NCBI GenBank assembly: GCA_021292105.1 | Contig: CM037870.1 | Span: 61,530,167-61,594,166 of the forward strand | DNA length: 64,000 nucleotides | Direction of reading: 5' to 3' | Source: Anadara kagoshimensis | Taxonomy: Eukaryota; Mollusca; Bivalvia; Arcoida; Arcidae | Shown: one piece after another, positions 12,988-27,004 of the stretch | Numbering within the stretch: position 1 is the stretch's first letter | How the letters are laid out: every line of letters starts with the position of its first letter | The notes under the pieces: model-generated | Seen by the model: the letters and a program-made list of their open reading frames with translations, nothing else | What the model was told of the DNA's origin: nothing | The model's database searches: none | Translations under genes and position numbers: made by a program

Positions 12988-13466
12988 AAAATGTTTTCGT
13001 TTCAAAATTTTACTTTGTTAAACTTGAACAAGAAATTCGTTTAACAATTGATATTATACAAATAAAATTCACACTAATATTTAAATAATTTTGAAAAGAT
13101 ACTGAAAAAGGACCGCAATGAAACGTAGTCAATCTTTTCAGTATTGTGCAGTTTGCTTCATTGGATGTATTGCACTGATAAGGGTATATGCATTTGTAGT
13201 AGTACTAATGTACTTTTGATATATTGTTATTTATACATGTATAGCCCAACCCTCTTAAATCGAATTTATATGCCTTAAAAGAGAGAGGTGACGATGAATA
13301 AATAAACAGAACGGGTTATAATGTACCCGCTGTGTGTGGAACAGGCTAGGGGGCGGGACTAGAGAATTTTGTCGTTTATAAGTTCATAAACCGATTGCGG
13401 TAATAAGAAAGAGTTTTTCGGAATAAGTAATTGGTAAAAAGCTTTCTTGAAGACAGATTTCACAAA
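12988..13466 (+). promoter_or_regulatory. 5' flank and probable 5' UTR/promoter of the M13 peptidase gene
   Basis: This region precedes the chosen start codon. A locally GC-rich stretch at about 13343-13362 contains GGGGCGGGA, resembling a GC box, in otherwise AT-rich DNA. An in-frame TAA at 13428-13430 bounds the reading frame upstream of the start. No convincing TATA box at a fixed distance could be identified and the transcription start is unknown. The assignment as promoter is inference from position. Confidence 0.35.
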
Positions 13467-13549
13467 ATGCATGTGAATGAAGGATTCAAACCGGACCCCG
13501 ACGATTATAAAATGAATTCTAGTAATAGGTCTCAGCCTCATTCTACAAC
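13467..13549 (+). CDS. M13 peptidase exon 1 (cytosolic tail, start)
   Basis: ATG at 13467 is preceded by AAA (good context) and by an in-frame TAA at 13428. It encodes an acidic, hydrophilic stretch [15 protein letters not shown] then [12 protein letters not shown], ending in a GTAAGT donor. It leaves two bases (AC) that complete Thr28 with the first base of exon 2. A second ATG at 13512 is possible. No other upstream exon with a matching phase was noticed, but this link across 20.1 kb rests on phase and composition only. Confidence 0.7.
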
Positions 13550-16500
13550 GTAAGTAAAAAAAATTATTAAATTTGTTTAAGATTTGATTAAATCACGCTG
13601 AATGATTTTAATAAGCTTTTTTTAAAATATTTGATATTTATTTTATTTTATTTCATCTTTTAATTTTATTTTATTCTCTGTTATATGTGTTCATTATTTC
13701 CAACATCATTTGAACTGTCATGTTCTAATCATAGAATAATAATGTCATTTTTTTATTTTTATAAAATAAAGTATTAAAAAAGTAGTCCATGACAAGTAAC
13801 CTAAAATTCAAAAACAAATAAAAAATAAAAGAAGTGTATAGTTTTAACATTAAACATTTTTCTTTACCTGATTTTTGGAAGCGGATATGGCTATCTTTTA
13901 CTATAAGACAATAATTTCCTAAACAGATGCATTCTTAAATAACGTTTATTCGCATAACAAAAATCACATTTATCGTTGAGCAGAATGAGGTTACATCCTC
14001 ATAATGAGTGCATTTGTACAGAAGGATTGGTTACGGATACATCGATCATCTCGAGCAAATGTTTGTGCACCTCTGATACATGCTTACTTTTATGGTATGT
14101 TCAAGGATTGGATTAATGTGCTTACTTATGCCAATTGCAATCAAGATTATATCAGATATCGAGGTGGTCAGTTATGGGGTGATTGGTGATAGAAAGATGT
14201 GTTCGGACAAAATGACAAACTTTTCCACACTAGAATCTACCCGATTGGGATTCGGGGCAGGAGGTGCTATGATCCGTAACGCGCGCTCTTTAATTATTGA
14301 AACTAAGGTCTCCGAGGCCCGGAAGGAGAAAAACACAATCTTAATCCTATTTTAGACAGTTAATGTTATAATCAACTTGATCGTGTGTTTTGTTTCGCTC
14401 TGCTTTCTTTTATTCATGTCAATTATTCAGATACGAAATATCCTATTCAGTTTACCTATTGGAATTTCCCACAATGTATTGTCTTTTCACAGGAGTTTTT
14501 ATCTTGACGTTTTACTCGACTTGTTCCCAGGTTTAACATAATCTGACAACGGGTAATAGGACTCCTTCATACCCTTGATTTACACGTTCTTACACGTTTT
14601 GCAATACTTTATAATAATTGTTATTGTTTGCTGATTTTGTTTATTTATGTTTTTGCGTTTGTTTGTGTTAAAGCTTCTCTTGTAAACATTGTCTACCCCA
14701 GCCATGAACTAATTGTTTGTATTTCGTCTATTCAGGATAATAATTTTTTTTCTTGCCAGTTTCACAATAATTTCGTAACTACGATTTTCCTTCAAATAAA
14801 TCGAACAAATTTGAAATCTTAATTATTTTTTAGCTTTAATATATTTTCTTAAATTTAAGACGTCATTTTGAAGAACACTTTAAGGTAAAACACTTATACT
14901 CTAACTTTGTGTTTTTAATTTGTGTTACATCAACTATAAAACATTGTCAAAATATGTCAAATTTAAGTTAAAGAATAACATCTTAGCAAAGAAATGATTG
15001 TAAAACTGCATTGTTAATCATTGTGAAACCGGTCCAAAAACTTTGGGATTTAATGTATGGGCAATTAAAGTAGTGTTTACGTGGCCCTGAATCCTGTGAG
15101 ACAAATATTGAATCTTGGCGACCCCTTTAAAACCCATTCAGTGATTTTTACGATTTTTATTGATCGATTTGACAGAACTTCAAAATTGCGACTGGAAATT
15201 ACTTTTATTATTGTGAATTATTTTATGGACATTTTACTGATGTAGATAATCCATCATTTATGAGCAAAATAAAATCTTGACAATAAGTGGAGAGTCCTTC
15301 AGTGTTAAGCTTTCTATAGGTCTGTACTGTGCGATGACCGATATCAGTCGTTTGTTAAGTCTCTATTGTGAGATTTCAAAATTCTACAACGTTAGGCTAA
15401 CCATTTCAGAATGTTGACGACATTATTGCCATATACATATATCAACATTCAGCACCCATATCCCATACAGGATATGCATGCATGCAGTAATAATACCACC
15501 ACAAAATAACTTTTTGACTCCGGAAGCATATGCATGTAGTATTTGGTCTGTTCACAAGCAATTGTCGCAGATAACCTATTATATACCGTAAATAAGCCGG
15601 AACAACGTTCAAGTCATAATTACGTCATCATGATATAAGACACCATAAGATATTTTACAGGTGGTTATCCTATGTTTACTTTTTCTAAGATGAAAAGCAT
15701 GATGACGGAAACGATAACCGAAGCGACACTCACGGAAATAGAAAATTAATGTACATCGGCATTGCCACCGTTCTTTTAGTGGATGGTGGTTTCAGACATA
15801 TATTCCGCGTATAACCCCGTATCTATTCAACCGAGTTAACTGGAATTAATTCTCAAAAAATACTGAATCGAAAACAGAATTTTGACCAAAAATATCGGTT
15901 TTAATTTTTACCCTTTTAACACCGGACACCTGAAGTTGGTTACTTTTTCAACATTCAACATTCAATGTTGAAAAAGTAAATGATATCTGAAGTTAGTTAC
16001 TTATTCAACATTCAATGTTGAAAAAGTAAGTAAGTAAGTTTATTTACTTTTTCAACATTCAACATTTTATTTTGAAACAGCAATTACACCCATTATTAAA
16101 GACAAACTGTCGCATTAAAATGCTTAATGACTTTCAGGGGATAGAGCTCATATTGTATGGAGTTAACTATGTCAAATAACAAATAACTTTGCTAGTATGT
16201 CCGATTTTCTTACATTTCCCTACTAGTTCTTACTTATATACTCTAGGTTCACAGTAAACAAGTTCTCGTGCCACCTAATGATATATTATGTAACACTTGT
16301 ATTGTCACTAGGTATGTCAGTGTCAAATTTGATTAGCTTTGAACGGGGTTGACTATGTCAAATAGCAGAAAATATTTGCTATTATGTCCGATTTTCTTAC
16401 ATTTCCCTACTAGTTCTTACTTATATACTCTAGGTTCACAGTGAACAAGTTCTCGTGCCACCTAATGATATATTATGCAACACTTGTATTGTCACTAGGT

Positions 16501-19500
16501 ATGTCAGTGTCAAATTTGATTAGCTTTGAACGGGGTTGACTATGTCAAATAGCAGAAAATCTTTGCTATTATGTCCGATTTTCTTACATTTCCCTACTAG
16601 TTCTTACTTATATACTCTAGGTTCACAGTGAACAAGTTCTCGTGCCACCTAATGATATATTATGCAACACTTGTATTGTCACTAGGTATGTCAGTGTCAA
16701 ATTTGATTAGCTTTGAACGGTGTTGACTATGTCAAATAGCAGAAAATCTTTGCTATTATGTCCGATTTTCGTATATTTCCCTACTAGTTCTTACATATAT
16801 CCTCTAGGTTCACAGTGAACAAGTTCTCGTGCCACCTAATGTTATATTATGCAACACTTGTATTGTCACTAGGTATGTCAGTGTCAAATTTGATTAGCTT
16901 TGAACGGGGTTGACTATGTCAAATAGCAGAAAATCATTGCTATTATATTTGATTTTCTTACATTTCCCTACTAGATCTTACTTATAGCCTATAGGTTCAC
17001 AGTGAACAAGTTCTCTTGCCACCTAACGATATATTATGCAACACTTGTATTGTCACTAGGTATGTCAGTGTCAAATTTGGTTAGCTTTGAACTGGGTTGA
17101 CTATGTCAAATAGCAGAAAATCTTTGCTATTATGTCCGATTTTCTTACATTTTCCTACTAGTTCTTACTTATATCCTCTAGGTTCACAGTGAACAAGTTC
17201 TCGTGCCACCTAATGATATATTATGCAACACTTGTATTGTCACTAGGTATGTCAGTGTCAAATTTGATTAGCTTTGAACGGGGTTGACTATGTCAAATAG
17301 CAGAAAATCTTTGCTATTATGTCCGATTTTCTTACATTTCCCTACTAGTTCTTACTTATATACTCTAGGTTCACAGTGAACAAGTTCTCGTGCCACCTAA
17401 TGATATATTATGCAACACTTGTATTGTCACTAGGTATGTCAGTGTCAAATTTCGTTAGCTTTGAAGGGGGTTGGCTATGTCAAATAGCAGAAAAACGTTG
17501 CTATTATATCCAATTTTTTTACATTTCCTTACTACTTCTTACATATATCCTCTAGGTTCACAGTGAAATAGTTCTCGCGATCGTGCCACCTAATGATATA
17601 TTATGCAACACTTGTATTGTCACTAGGTATGTCAGTGTCGAATTTGCTTAACTTTGAACGGGGTTGACTATGAGGATATAAATAAGAACTAGTATGGAAA
17701 TGTAACAAAATCGCTCATAATAGCATAGTTTTTCTGCTATTTGACATAGTCAACCCCGTTCAAAGCTAAGCAAATTTGACACTGACATACCTAGTGACAA
17801 TACAAGTGTTGCATAATATATCATTAGGTGGCACGAGAACTTGTTCACTGTGAACCTAGAGGATATAAGTAAGAACTAGTAGGGAAATGTAAGAAAATTT
17901 GACATAATAGCATAGTTTTTCTGCTATTTGACATAGTCAACCCCGTTCAAAGCTAACCAAATTTGTCACTGACATACCTATTGACAATACAATTGTTGCA
18001 TAATATAACATTAGGTGGCACGAGAACTTATTCACTATGAAACTAGAGCGTATCTGTGAGATCTAGTTAAAAATGTAATAAAATTGGACATAATAGCATA
18101 GTTTTTCTGCTTTTTGAGATAGTCAACCCCGTTCAAAGCTAACCAAATTTGACACTGACATACCTAGTGACAATACAAGTGTTGCATAATATATCATTAG
18201 TTGGCACGAGAACTCGTTCACTGTGAACCTAGAGGATATAAGTAAGAACTAGTAGGGAAATGTAAGAAAATTTGACATAATAGCAAAGTTTTTCTGCTAT
18301 TTGACATAGTCAACCCCGTTCAAAGCTAAGCAAATTTGACACTGACATACCTAGTGACAATACAAGTGTTGCATAATATATCATTAGGTGGCACGAGAAC
18401 ATGTTCACTGTGAAACTAGAGGATATAAGTAAGAACTAGTAGGGTAATGTAGAAAATCGCCCATAATAGCAAAGTATTTCTGCTATTTGACAAAGTCAAC
18501 CCCGTTCAAAGCTAAGCAAATTTGACACTGACATACCTAGTGACAATACAAGTGTTGCATAATATATCATTAGGTGGCACGAGAAATTGTTCACTGTGAA
18601 CCTGGAGGATATATATAAGAACTAGTAGGGAAATATAGGAAAATCGGACATAATAGCAACGTTTTTCTGCTATTTGACATAGTCAACCCCATTCAAAGCT
18701 AAACATATGTGTCACTGACATACCTAGTGACAAAACAATTGTGGCATAATATAACATTAGGTGGCACGAGAACATGTTCACTGTGAACCTAGAGGAAATA
18801 AGTAAGAACTAGTAGGGTAATGTAAGAAAATCGGACATAATAGCAAAGTATTTCTGCTATTTGACATAGTCAACCCCGTTCAAAGCTAATCAAATTTGAC
18901 ACTGACATACCTAGTGACAATACAAGTGTTGCATAATATATCATTAGGTGGCACGAGAACATGTTCACTGTGAAACTAGAGGATATAAGTAAGAACTAGT
19001 AGGGTAATGTAAGAAAATCGGACATAATAGCAAAGATTTTCTGCTATTTGACATAGTCAACCCCGTTCAAAGCTAACCAAATTTGACACTGACATACCTA
19101 GCGACAATACACGTGTTGCATAATATATCATTAGGTGGCAGGAGAACAGGTTCACTGTGAACCTAGAGGATATAAGTAAGAACTAGTAGGAAAATGTAAG
19201 AAAATCGCTCATAATAGCAAAGTATTTCTGCTATTTGACATAGTCAACCCCATTCAAAGCTAAGCAAATTTGACACTGACATACCTAGTGACAATACAAG
19301 TGCTGCATAATATATCATTAGGTGGCACGAGAACTCGTTCAATGTGAACCTAGAGGATATAAGTAAGAACTAGTAGGGAAATGTAAGAAAATTTGACATA
19401 ATAGCAAAGTTTTTCTGCTATTTGACATAGTCATCCCCGTTCAAAGCTAAGCAAATTTGACACTGACATACCTAGTGACAATACAAGTGTTGCATAATAT

Positions 19501-22500
19501 ATCATTAGGTGGCACGAGAACATGTTCACTGTGAAACTAGAGGATATAAGTAAGAACTAGTAGGGTAGTGTAAGAAAATCGGACATAATAGCAAAGTATT
19601 TCTGCTATTTGACATAGTCAACCCCATTCAAAGCTAACCAAATTTGTCACTGACATACCTAGTGACAATACAAGTGCTGCATAATATATCATTAGGTGGC
19701 ACGAGAACTCGTTCACTGTGAAAATAGAACATATCTGTGAGATCTAGTTTAAAATGTAACAAAATCGGACATAATAGCAAAGTTTTTCTGCTATTTGACA
19801 TAGTCATCCCCGTTCAAAGCTAAGCAAATTTGACACTGACATACCTAGTGACAATACAAGTGCTGCATAATATACCATTAGGTGGCACGAGAACTCGTTC
19901 ACTGTGAAACTAGAGGATATAAGTAAAAACTAGTAGGGTAATGAAAGAAAATCGCTCATAATAGCAAAGTTTTTCTGCTATTTGACATAGTCAACCCCAT
20001 TCAAAGCTAACCAAATTTGTCACTGACATACCTAGTGACAATACAAGTGCTGCATAATATATCATTAGGTGGCACGAGAACTCGTTCACTGTGAAAATAG
20101 AACATATCTGTGAGATCTAGTTTAAAATGTAACAAAATCGGACATAATAGCATAGTTTTTCTGCTATTTGACATAGTCAACCCCATTCAAAGCTAAACAT
20201 ATTTGTCACTGACATACCTAGTGACAATACAAGTGCTGCATAATATACCATTAGGTAGCAGGTGAACTCGTTCAATGTGAACCTAGAGGAAATAAGTAAG
20301 AACTAGTAGGGAAATGTAAGAAAATTTGACATAATAGCAAAGTTTTTCTGCTATTTGACATAGTCAACCGCGTTCAAAGCTAAGCAAATTTGACACTGAC
20401 ATACCTAGTGACAATACAAGTGTTGCATAATATATCATTAGGTGGCACGAGAACTCGTTCACTGTGAACCTAGAGGATATAAGTAAGAACTAGTAGGGAA
20501 ATGTAAGAAAATTTGACATAATAGCAAAGTTTTTCTGCTATTTGACATAGTCATCCACGTTCAAAGTTGAGCAAATTTGTCACTGACATACCTATTGACA
20601 AAACAATTGTTGCATAATATAACATTAGGTGGCACGAGAACTTATTCACTATGAAACTAGAGCGTATCTGTGAGATCTAGTTAAAAATGTAATAAAATCG
20701 GACATAATAGCATAGTTTTTCTGCTTTTTGAGATAGTCAACCCCGTTCAAAGCTAACCAAATTTGACACTGACATACCTAGTGACAATACAAGTGTTGCA
20801 TAATATATCATTAGGTGGCACGAGAATTTGTTCACTGTGAACCTAGATGATATAAGTAAGAACTAGTATGGAAATGTAACAAAATCGCTCATCATAGCAA
20901 AGTATTTCAGCTATTTGACATAGTCAACCCCGTTCAAAGCTAAGCAAATTTGACACTGACAATCCTAGTGACAATACAAGTGTTGCATAATATATCATTA
21001 GGTGGCACGAGAACATGTTCACTGTGAACCTAGATGATATAAGTAAGAACTAGTAGGGAAATGTAACAAAATCGCTCATAATAGCAAAGCATTTCTGCTA
21101 TTTGACATAGTCAATCCCGTTCAAAGCTAAGCAAATTTGACACTGACATACCTAGTGACAATACAAGTGTTGCATAATATATCATTAGGTGGCACGAGAA
21201 CTTGTTTACTGTGAAAGTAGAGGATATAAGTAAGAACTAGTAGATTAATGTAAAAAAATCGCTCATAATAGCAAAGTTTTTCAGCTATTTGACATAGTCA
21301 ACCCCTTTCAAAGCTAAACATATTTGTCACTGACATACCTAGTGACAATACAAGTGCTGCATAATATATCATTAGGTGGCACGAGAACTCGTTCACTGTG
21401 AACCTAGAGGATATAAGTAAGAACTAGTAGGGAAATGTAACAAAATCGCTCATAATAGCAAAGTTTTTCTGCTATTTGACATAGTCAACCCCGTTCAAAG
21501 CTAAGCAAATTTGACACTGACATACCTAGTGACAATACAAGTGTTGCATAATATATCATTAGGTGGCACGAGATCATGTTCACTGTGAAACTAGAGGATA
21601 TAAGTAAGAACTAGTAGGGAAATGTAAGAAAATCGCTCATAATAGCAAAGTTTTTCTGCTATTTGACATAGTCAACCCCATTCAAAGCTAAACAAATTTG
21701 TCACTGACATACCTAGTGACAATACTAGTGCCGCATAATATATCATTAGGTGGCACGAGAACTCGTTCACTGTGAAAGTAGAACATATCTGTGAGATCTA
21801 GTTGAAAATGTAACAAAATCGGACATAATAGCATAGTTTTTCTGCTATTTTGACATAGACAATACAAGTGTTGCATAATATATCATTAGGTGGCACGAGA
21901 ACTCGTTCACTGTGAAAGTAGAACATATCTGTGAGATCTAGTTGAAAATGTAACAAAATCGGACATAATAGCATAGTTTTTATGCTATTTGACATAGTCA
22001 ACCCCGTTCAAAGCTAACCAAATTTGTCACTGACATACCTAGTGACAATACAGTGAACCTGTTGATCACTATTTCCTGTTTTTCCTGGTTTGAAGCAATA
22101 TCAATTTGGGTTGTTCTTATACCGTATTATTACGTAAATTAATAACTTTTTGCTAAAATACGGCAGGTTTTTGTATTTAAGTTACAAATATGCACTTTAA
22201 TCAAAACTCTGTATAGTACCTACATATTTCCGCACTATTTTGGTACCATGCACTGAAGTGTCTAAAAGTGTACACTGGTACCTATTTCGTCATAACCCAA
22301 TTGTGTCGCTTACACATTGGGGAAAAAAAATTCATGTAATTTTATGTTTTGTGTTTGATAATTTGATTGAGACTACTGTAATCAGTAAGACAAATACAAG
22401 TATTTGACATTTTAAATGTAATTTTGTCTTAGTAATGGAAATTAAGTTATTACATGTTTTGTATTAATTATGTTTTATGTATTGGGATTTACAGGCGAGA

Positions 22501-25500
22501 GTTGCTCTTGAGGTTAATTTTAATAGCGTCAAGTTACTTAAAGCCCCTACAAAAGTCTGACACGTGATCACTGGACACTGTGACATTATAACTGTCTGGC
22601 ACGTGATCACTGGACACTATGACATTATAACTGTCTGGCACGTGATCACTGGATACTATGACATTATAAGGGGATTTATAGAACATCCGAGAACAAAAGA
22701 AACCTGCATAGTCGTGCCACAACTGCACATGAATCTCATCATTTTTTATGTTTTGGTTGGGTTTGTAAAAGGTGTGGAAAGTACCGTATCTGTCCTTCCT
22801 AAAATAGAATGGACATTGTAGTGGTCAGTAAGAGGCAATTAATTTAAATGTCAAACTGTTTAATAGTTGAAAAGTTACAATCGATATTCATTTTAACTTT
22901 TATCTCTTGTTTACTAGTCTAGTTTTCGTCTTTTTCCATTTTTTCTTGCAATAGTGATGCTTTTAAAGTGTAATGATTCACGATCAATGCTTTAAAAATT
23001 GCTTTACACTCGCTGCGCCATCGATGTCTTTAAATCTGCCAAAAATGTTGATCATGTTTTCCCTTCTTTTTGTTTTGTTTAAATGACCTGCCAAGTGTTG
23101 TATGTTTAAAAGAACAACTGAAGTTACAAAAATATACAGCTTATTGTGACATGTATGGTCATAATGAGAATTGTTTAATATGAAGTATTTTATTATGATT
23201 TTATTATTCTTAGCAATAAGTTTATTAGATAATTATGACAGACTGTGGTTTATAGGCCACTGGTCAGCTGTCAGTAAAACATTCGGGTGGTAAGGGGAAA
23301 ATTCACTTTTCTATTAATTTGGATAATTTGGATGCTCGTTCGGCTGACCAACTGGTTGGTTACGGAGCTTTCGATTGAATGTAGACGAATGAAAAAGAAG
23401 GGAGGGATGTGGCGGACCGGACTCGATTATATATATTGGCCGGGTGGCTAAGTCATTAGAGCAATCCGCTGATATTGAGTAGACCCCATGTTCTAGTTCC
23501 AGTTTGGTCGCTACTTTTTTTTTTATCTCAAAGAAAGTATTCGCTGCATATGCTCCGGGCCGATGTCTTTTTTACCTGTCATGTGCTATTTTTGTCTTTA
23601 TTTTTTTATCGAAAAAAAATATTTAAAATCATTTGCCATATGCTAATGTTTAATGCTATATGTCATGAAATGGAAAAATCCACATGAAACAATCGGACAG
23701 CATTAATATCCATGTACTTTCTAAAAGAACTGTCATGTGCTACTTTTGAATTTTTATAAAATAATACATTCAAAAGTAGCACATGCCATTATATCATAAA
23801 AATTCAAAAGTAGCACATGCCATTATATCACAAAAAATTAAAAGCACATTCGATTGAAATGTTCACATTTCTTAACTTTCAGAACAATTAAAATTACGAT
23901 ATGACTTGAAGTCCTGAGAGAATTGTAAAATTAAACTTCATCCTGTAATTTCAAGCGATCACATTTAATATGTAAATATGACACATGCAAATATTATTTT
24001 ACATCAGATTACGCTCAATTTGCCCTAAACATTTCTTTGCTTCACAAAATGCACATTGTCTCAAAAAGGACATTTAAAATATTTCTCATCGTCGTTAATT
24101 TTCATTACTTAATAATAATAATAACGAGTACTAATGTAATGATGGATGCATCATTACAAATAAGGCGCCCAAACGATGATTGACATCACCGATACCCAAT
24201 ATCACAAACCATTGTTTTGATGAGCTAATGATGTGTTGATTTTAAATTAATCCAAGCATTTACCCATATAATGTCATATTGATAACTAAATGCAGCTACT
24301 CTATCGAATTGAATAATAAATCATGCCCCAGGGATAACTGACCATTAGTGTTGCTTATAAAAAGATTAAGCATGAGAGCTTTTAGACATGGATCAGTGAT
24401 TACTTAAGTAACCTTGACAATGAAAATTCATGCTTATTGTTTTAATTCTTAAACAAAATGATAGCAACCAGCCCATGAAGAAAACTGTAGTTTGAGGGTG
24501 GGGATCTCAAAGTTAGTACCTAGACCTACCTGTCTCCACCCTCCTATTGGAATGCCCATATGGGTTTACTTAAGTATCAATCTATTCAACTTTTCATAAA
24601 GAATAAGAAAATATATATGTTAGGGGTGGGGATCTCAACTGTTAAAAAGTTAGTACCCACCCCCGCCTGTCCCCACCCTCCTCTGGAATAACGTCATTGG
24701 TATTTCTACAGTATCACTTTATTCAACTTTTAAAACAGAACCGGAAAATATATAGTTTCAGGGTGGGGATATCAACCATATAAAAGTTAGTACCAAGCCC
24801 CACCCATCCCCATCCTCCATCAAGAATGACCCCCATGGGATTTTCTTTAGTATCACTCTATTCAACTTTTGATGTAGAACCAGAAAATATATAGTTTATG
24901 GGTGGGGATCTCAACCGTTTAAAAGTTAGCACACTGCCCCGCCCATCCCCACCCCTCCTTGATACCACAGGTAAAATCTACAGATACAGACTTGTGCATC
25001 TTGAGACACTGATCATGAATATATATGGTTTTATAGTACAAAATAAAGTATAAATGGCAAAATTGATCATTATTGTTTTTAAGACCCCGCCCTCCTGCCC
25101 CTCCCCTAATGACCCCATGGGCATTTTACCTTGGCCTCTGGGGAAGGGGATGGAGATCAACCTTTATGTGAAGTTTGATTAAGATTGGGCAAACGGTCTT
25201 CGAGAAATTGGTTGGACAAGTTCATGGCCGGAAGAAGAAGAAGAAGAGGAATAATAATAATAATAATAATAACGAGTACTAATGTAATGATGGATGCATC
25301 ATTACAAATAAGGCGCCCAAACGAATAAAAATCAAACCCTGTATTCAAAACACATATTAAGACTTGTACTTTTGTTGCTTTTTTTCATTTCCATGGCAAT
25401 AGCTGAAAATTTTAAACCTTTAAATAAGTTCTACACACAATAGAAAAACTGTCTAGAAATTTTAAACTTGTAATATTCTTTTCATTTTAAGATTTAATTT

Positions 25501-26951
25501 TATATAGAGAAGTAGTACATGAATCCAATTGGTTGAAATTCAAACAATAGGCAAAGTTGATTGACATCACCTTTACCCAATATCACAAACCATTGTTTTG
25601 ATGAGCTAATGATGTGTTACCTCGGCCTCTGGAAAAGGAGATGGGGATCAACCTTCATGTGAAGTTTGGTTAAGATTGGACCAACGGTCTTCGAGAAATT
25701 GGTTGGACAAGTTCATGGCCGGAAGAAGAAGAAGAAGAGGAAGAATAATAATAATAATAATAATAATAAGAAACGGTGCAAAAACAATAAGTCGCCAAAC
25801 TTTGTTTGGGCGCCTTAATAATAAAATAATAATAAGAAACGGTGCAAAAACAATAAGTCGCCAAACTTTGTTTGGGCGCCTTAATAATAATAATATTTTT
25901 AACGTGTATATATCAGCACCAAAACAATTAAGTGACTTCAAGTAATTACCCCAAAGTTAAGATCAGCGTAATCAACATGCAAAAAGAATATAATCTCGTG
26001 TTTTTTTAATTAAATTTGTAGACTCTTCTCTTCCTGATAAAATTAACTCAAAAATGTTCTCGATTGTCATTACAGTGAATACAGAACACTTTCACGTTGA
26101 AATAAATATTGCAATTATCATAATTATGCTGCAGCAAACGATTGTCCCATCCTTCTATTGTCATTCATATTACATTTAAAACCCAACACGTCCGAGTCTT
26201 AATAAATTATCAGTGGCATGTCATATTGATATTATTTAGTCGTGTTATAAATAAAATGAATGATAAAAATATGCAAATTAACAAGACCATTGACATATGC
26301 ATCTATGACAGATGACCAGTATGGTCACTAGACAATGTAACGTCTCAAAAACTCATTAATCAAGGGTTAAGTGTATCCAACATCTCTTCAGATAAGGTAG
26401 TGTGTTAGTTCATTACATGTTTTGAGGGAGGATTGAGGATAAAGTTGCAATTATAGGTCGAAAAACCTGAAAAATTAAGTTGTGTATTATATCCGAATGT
26501 TGAATAAGTAACTAACTTCAGATTATATTTACTTTTTCAACATTGAATGTTGAATGTTGAAAAAGTAACTAACTTCAGATACGGTTTAACACCTAGTTAC
26601 TAAAAACTATTTGAAGTAGTTATTTTGAACTGATGTCTTTTTTTTAAAAATTGTTGTTGTTTTTTTAATGTCAATTTATGTATTTTTGGGGTTATAAAAC
26701 TGTGCTACCTCTGGGCAGCGACATTTCATATGTCACTGCTCTGACTACGTGCTGATATGACCTATTGATGGAATCTATAACAACGTGGTGTATGATTGAT
26801 CAAAGTCGACATGAATTCTTTTTCAATGTGACATTAACAGTGCAACGTACTTTAAAATTATATTCACGAAGTTATTGTCCTATATATATGGGGTATAGGA
26901 TACCTTGCTAATATATATATTAAAAACTCAAAAATAAGTAAAATGTTTTCT

Positions 26952-27004
<53 letters not shown>

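Noticed and set aside
16150..22055. Centromeric satellite
   Set aside because: The monomer length would suit it, but the array is only about 6 kb and lies in an intron; nothing in the sequence supports centromere function.
22534..22821. Open frames on both strands across a short tandem repeat
   Set aside because: A 39-base period (13 codons) keeps both strands open; artefact.
25648..25945. Open frames with poly-Ile, poly-Ser or poly-Arg runs
   Set aside because: They are translations of the GAA and AAT simple repeats.
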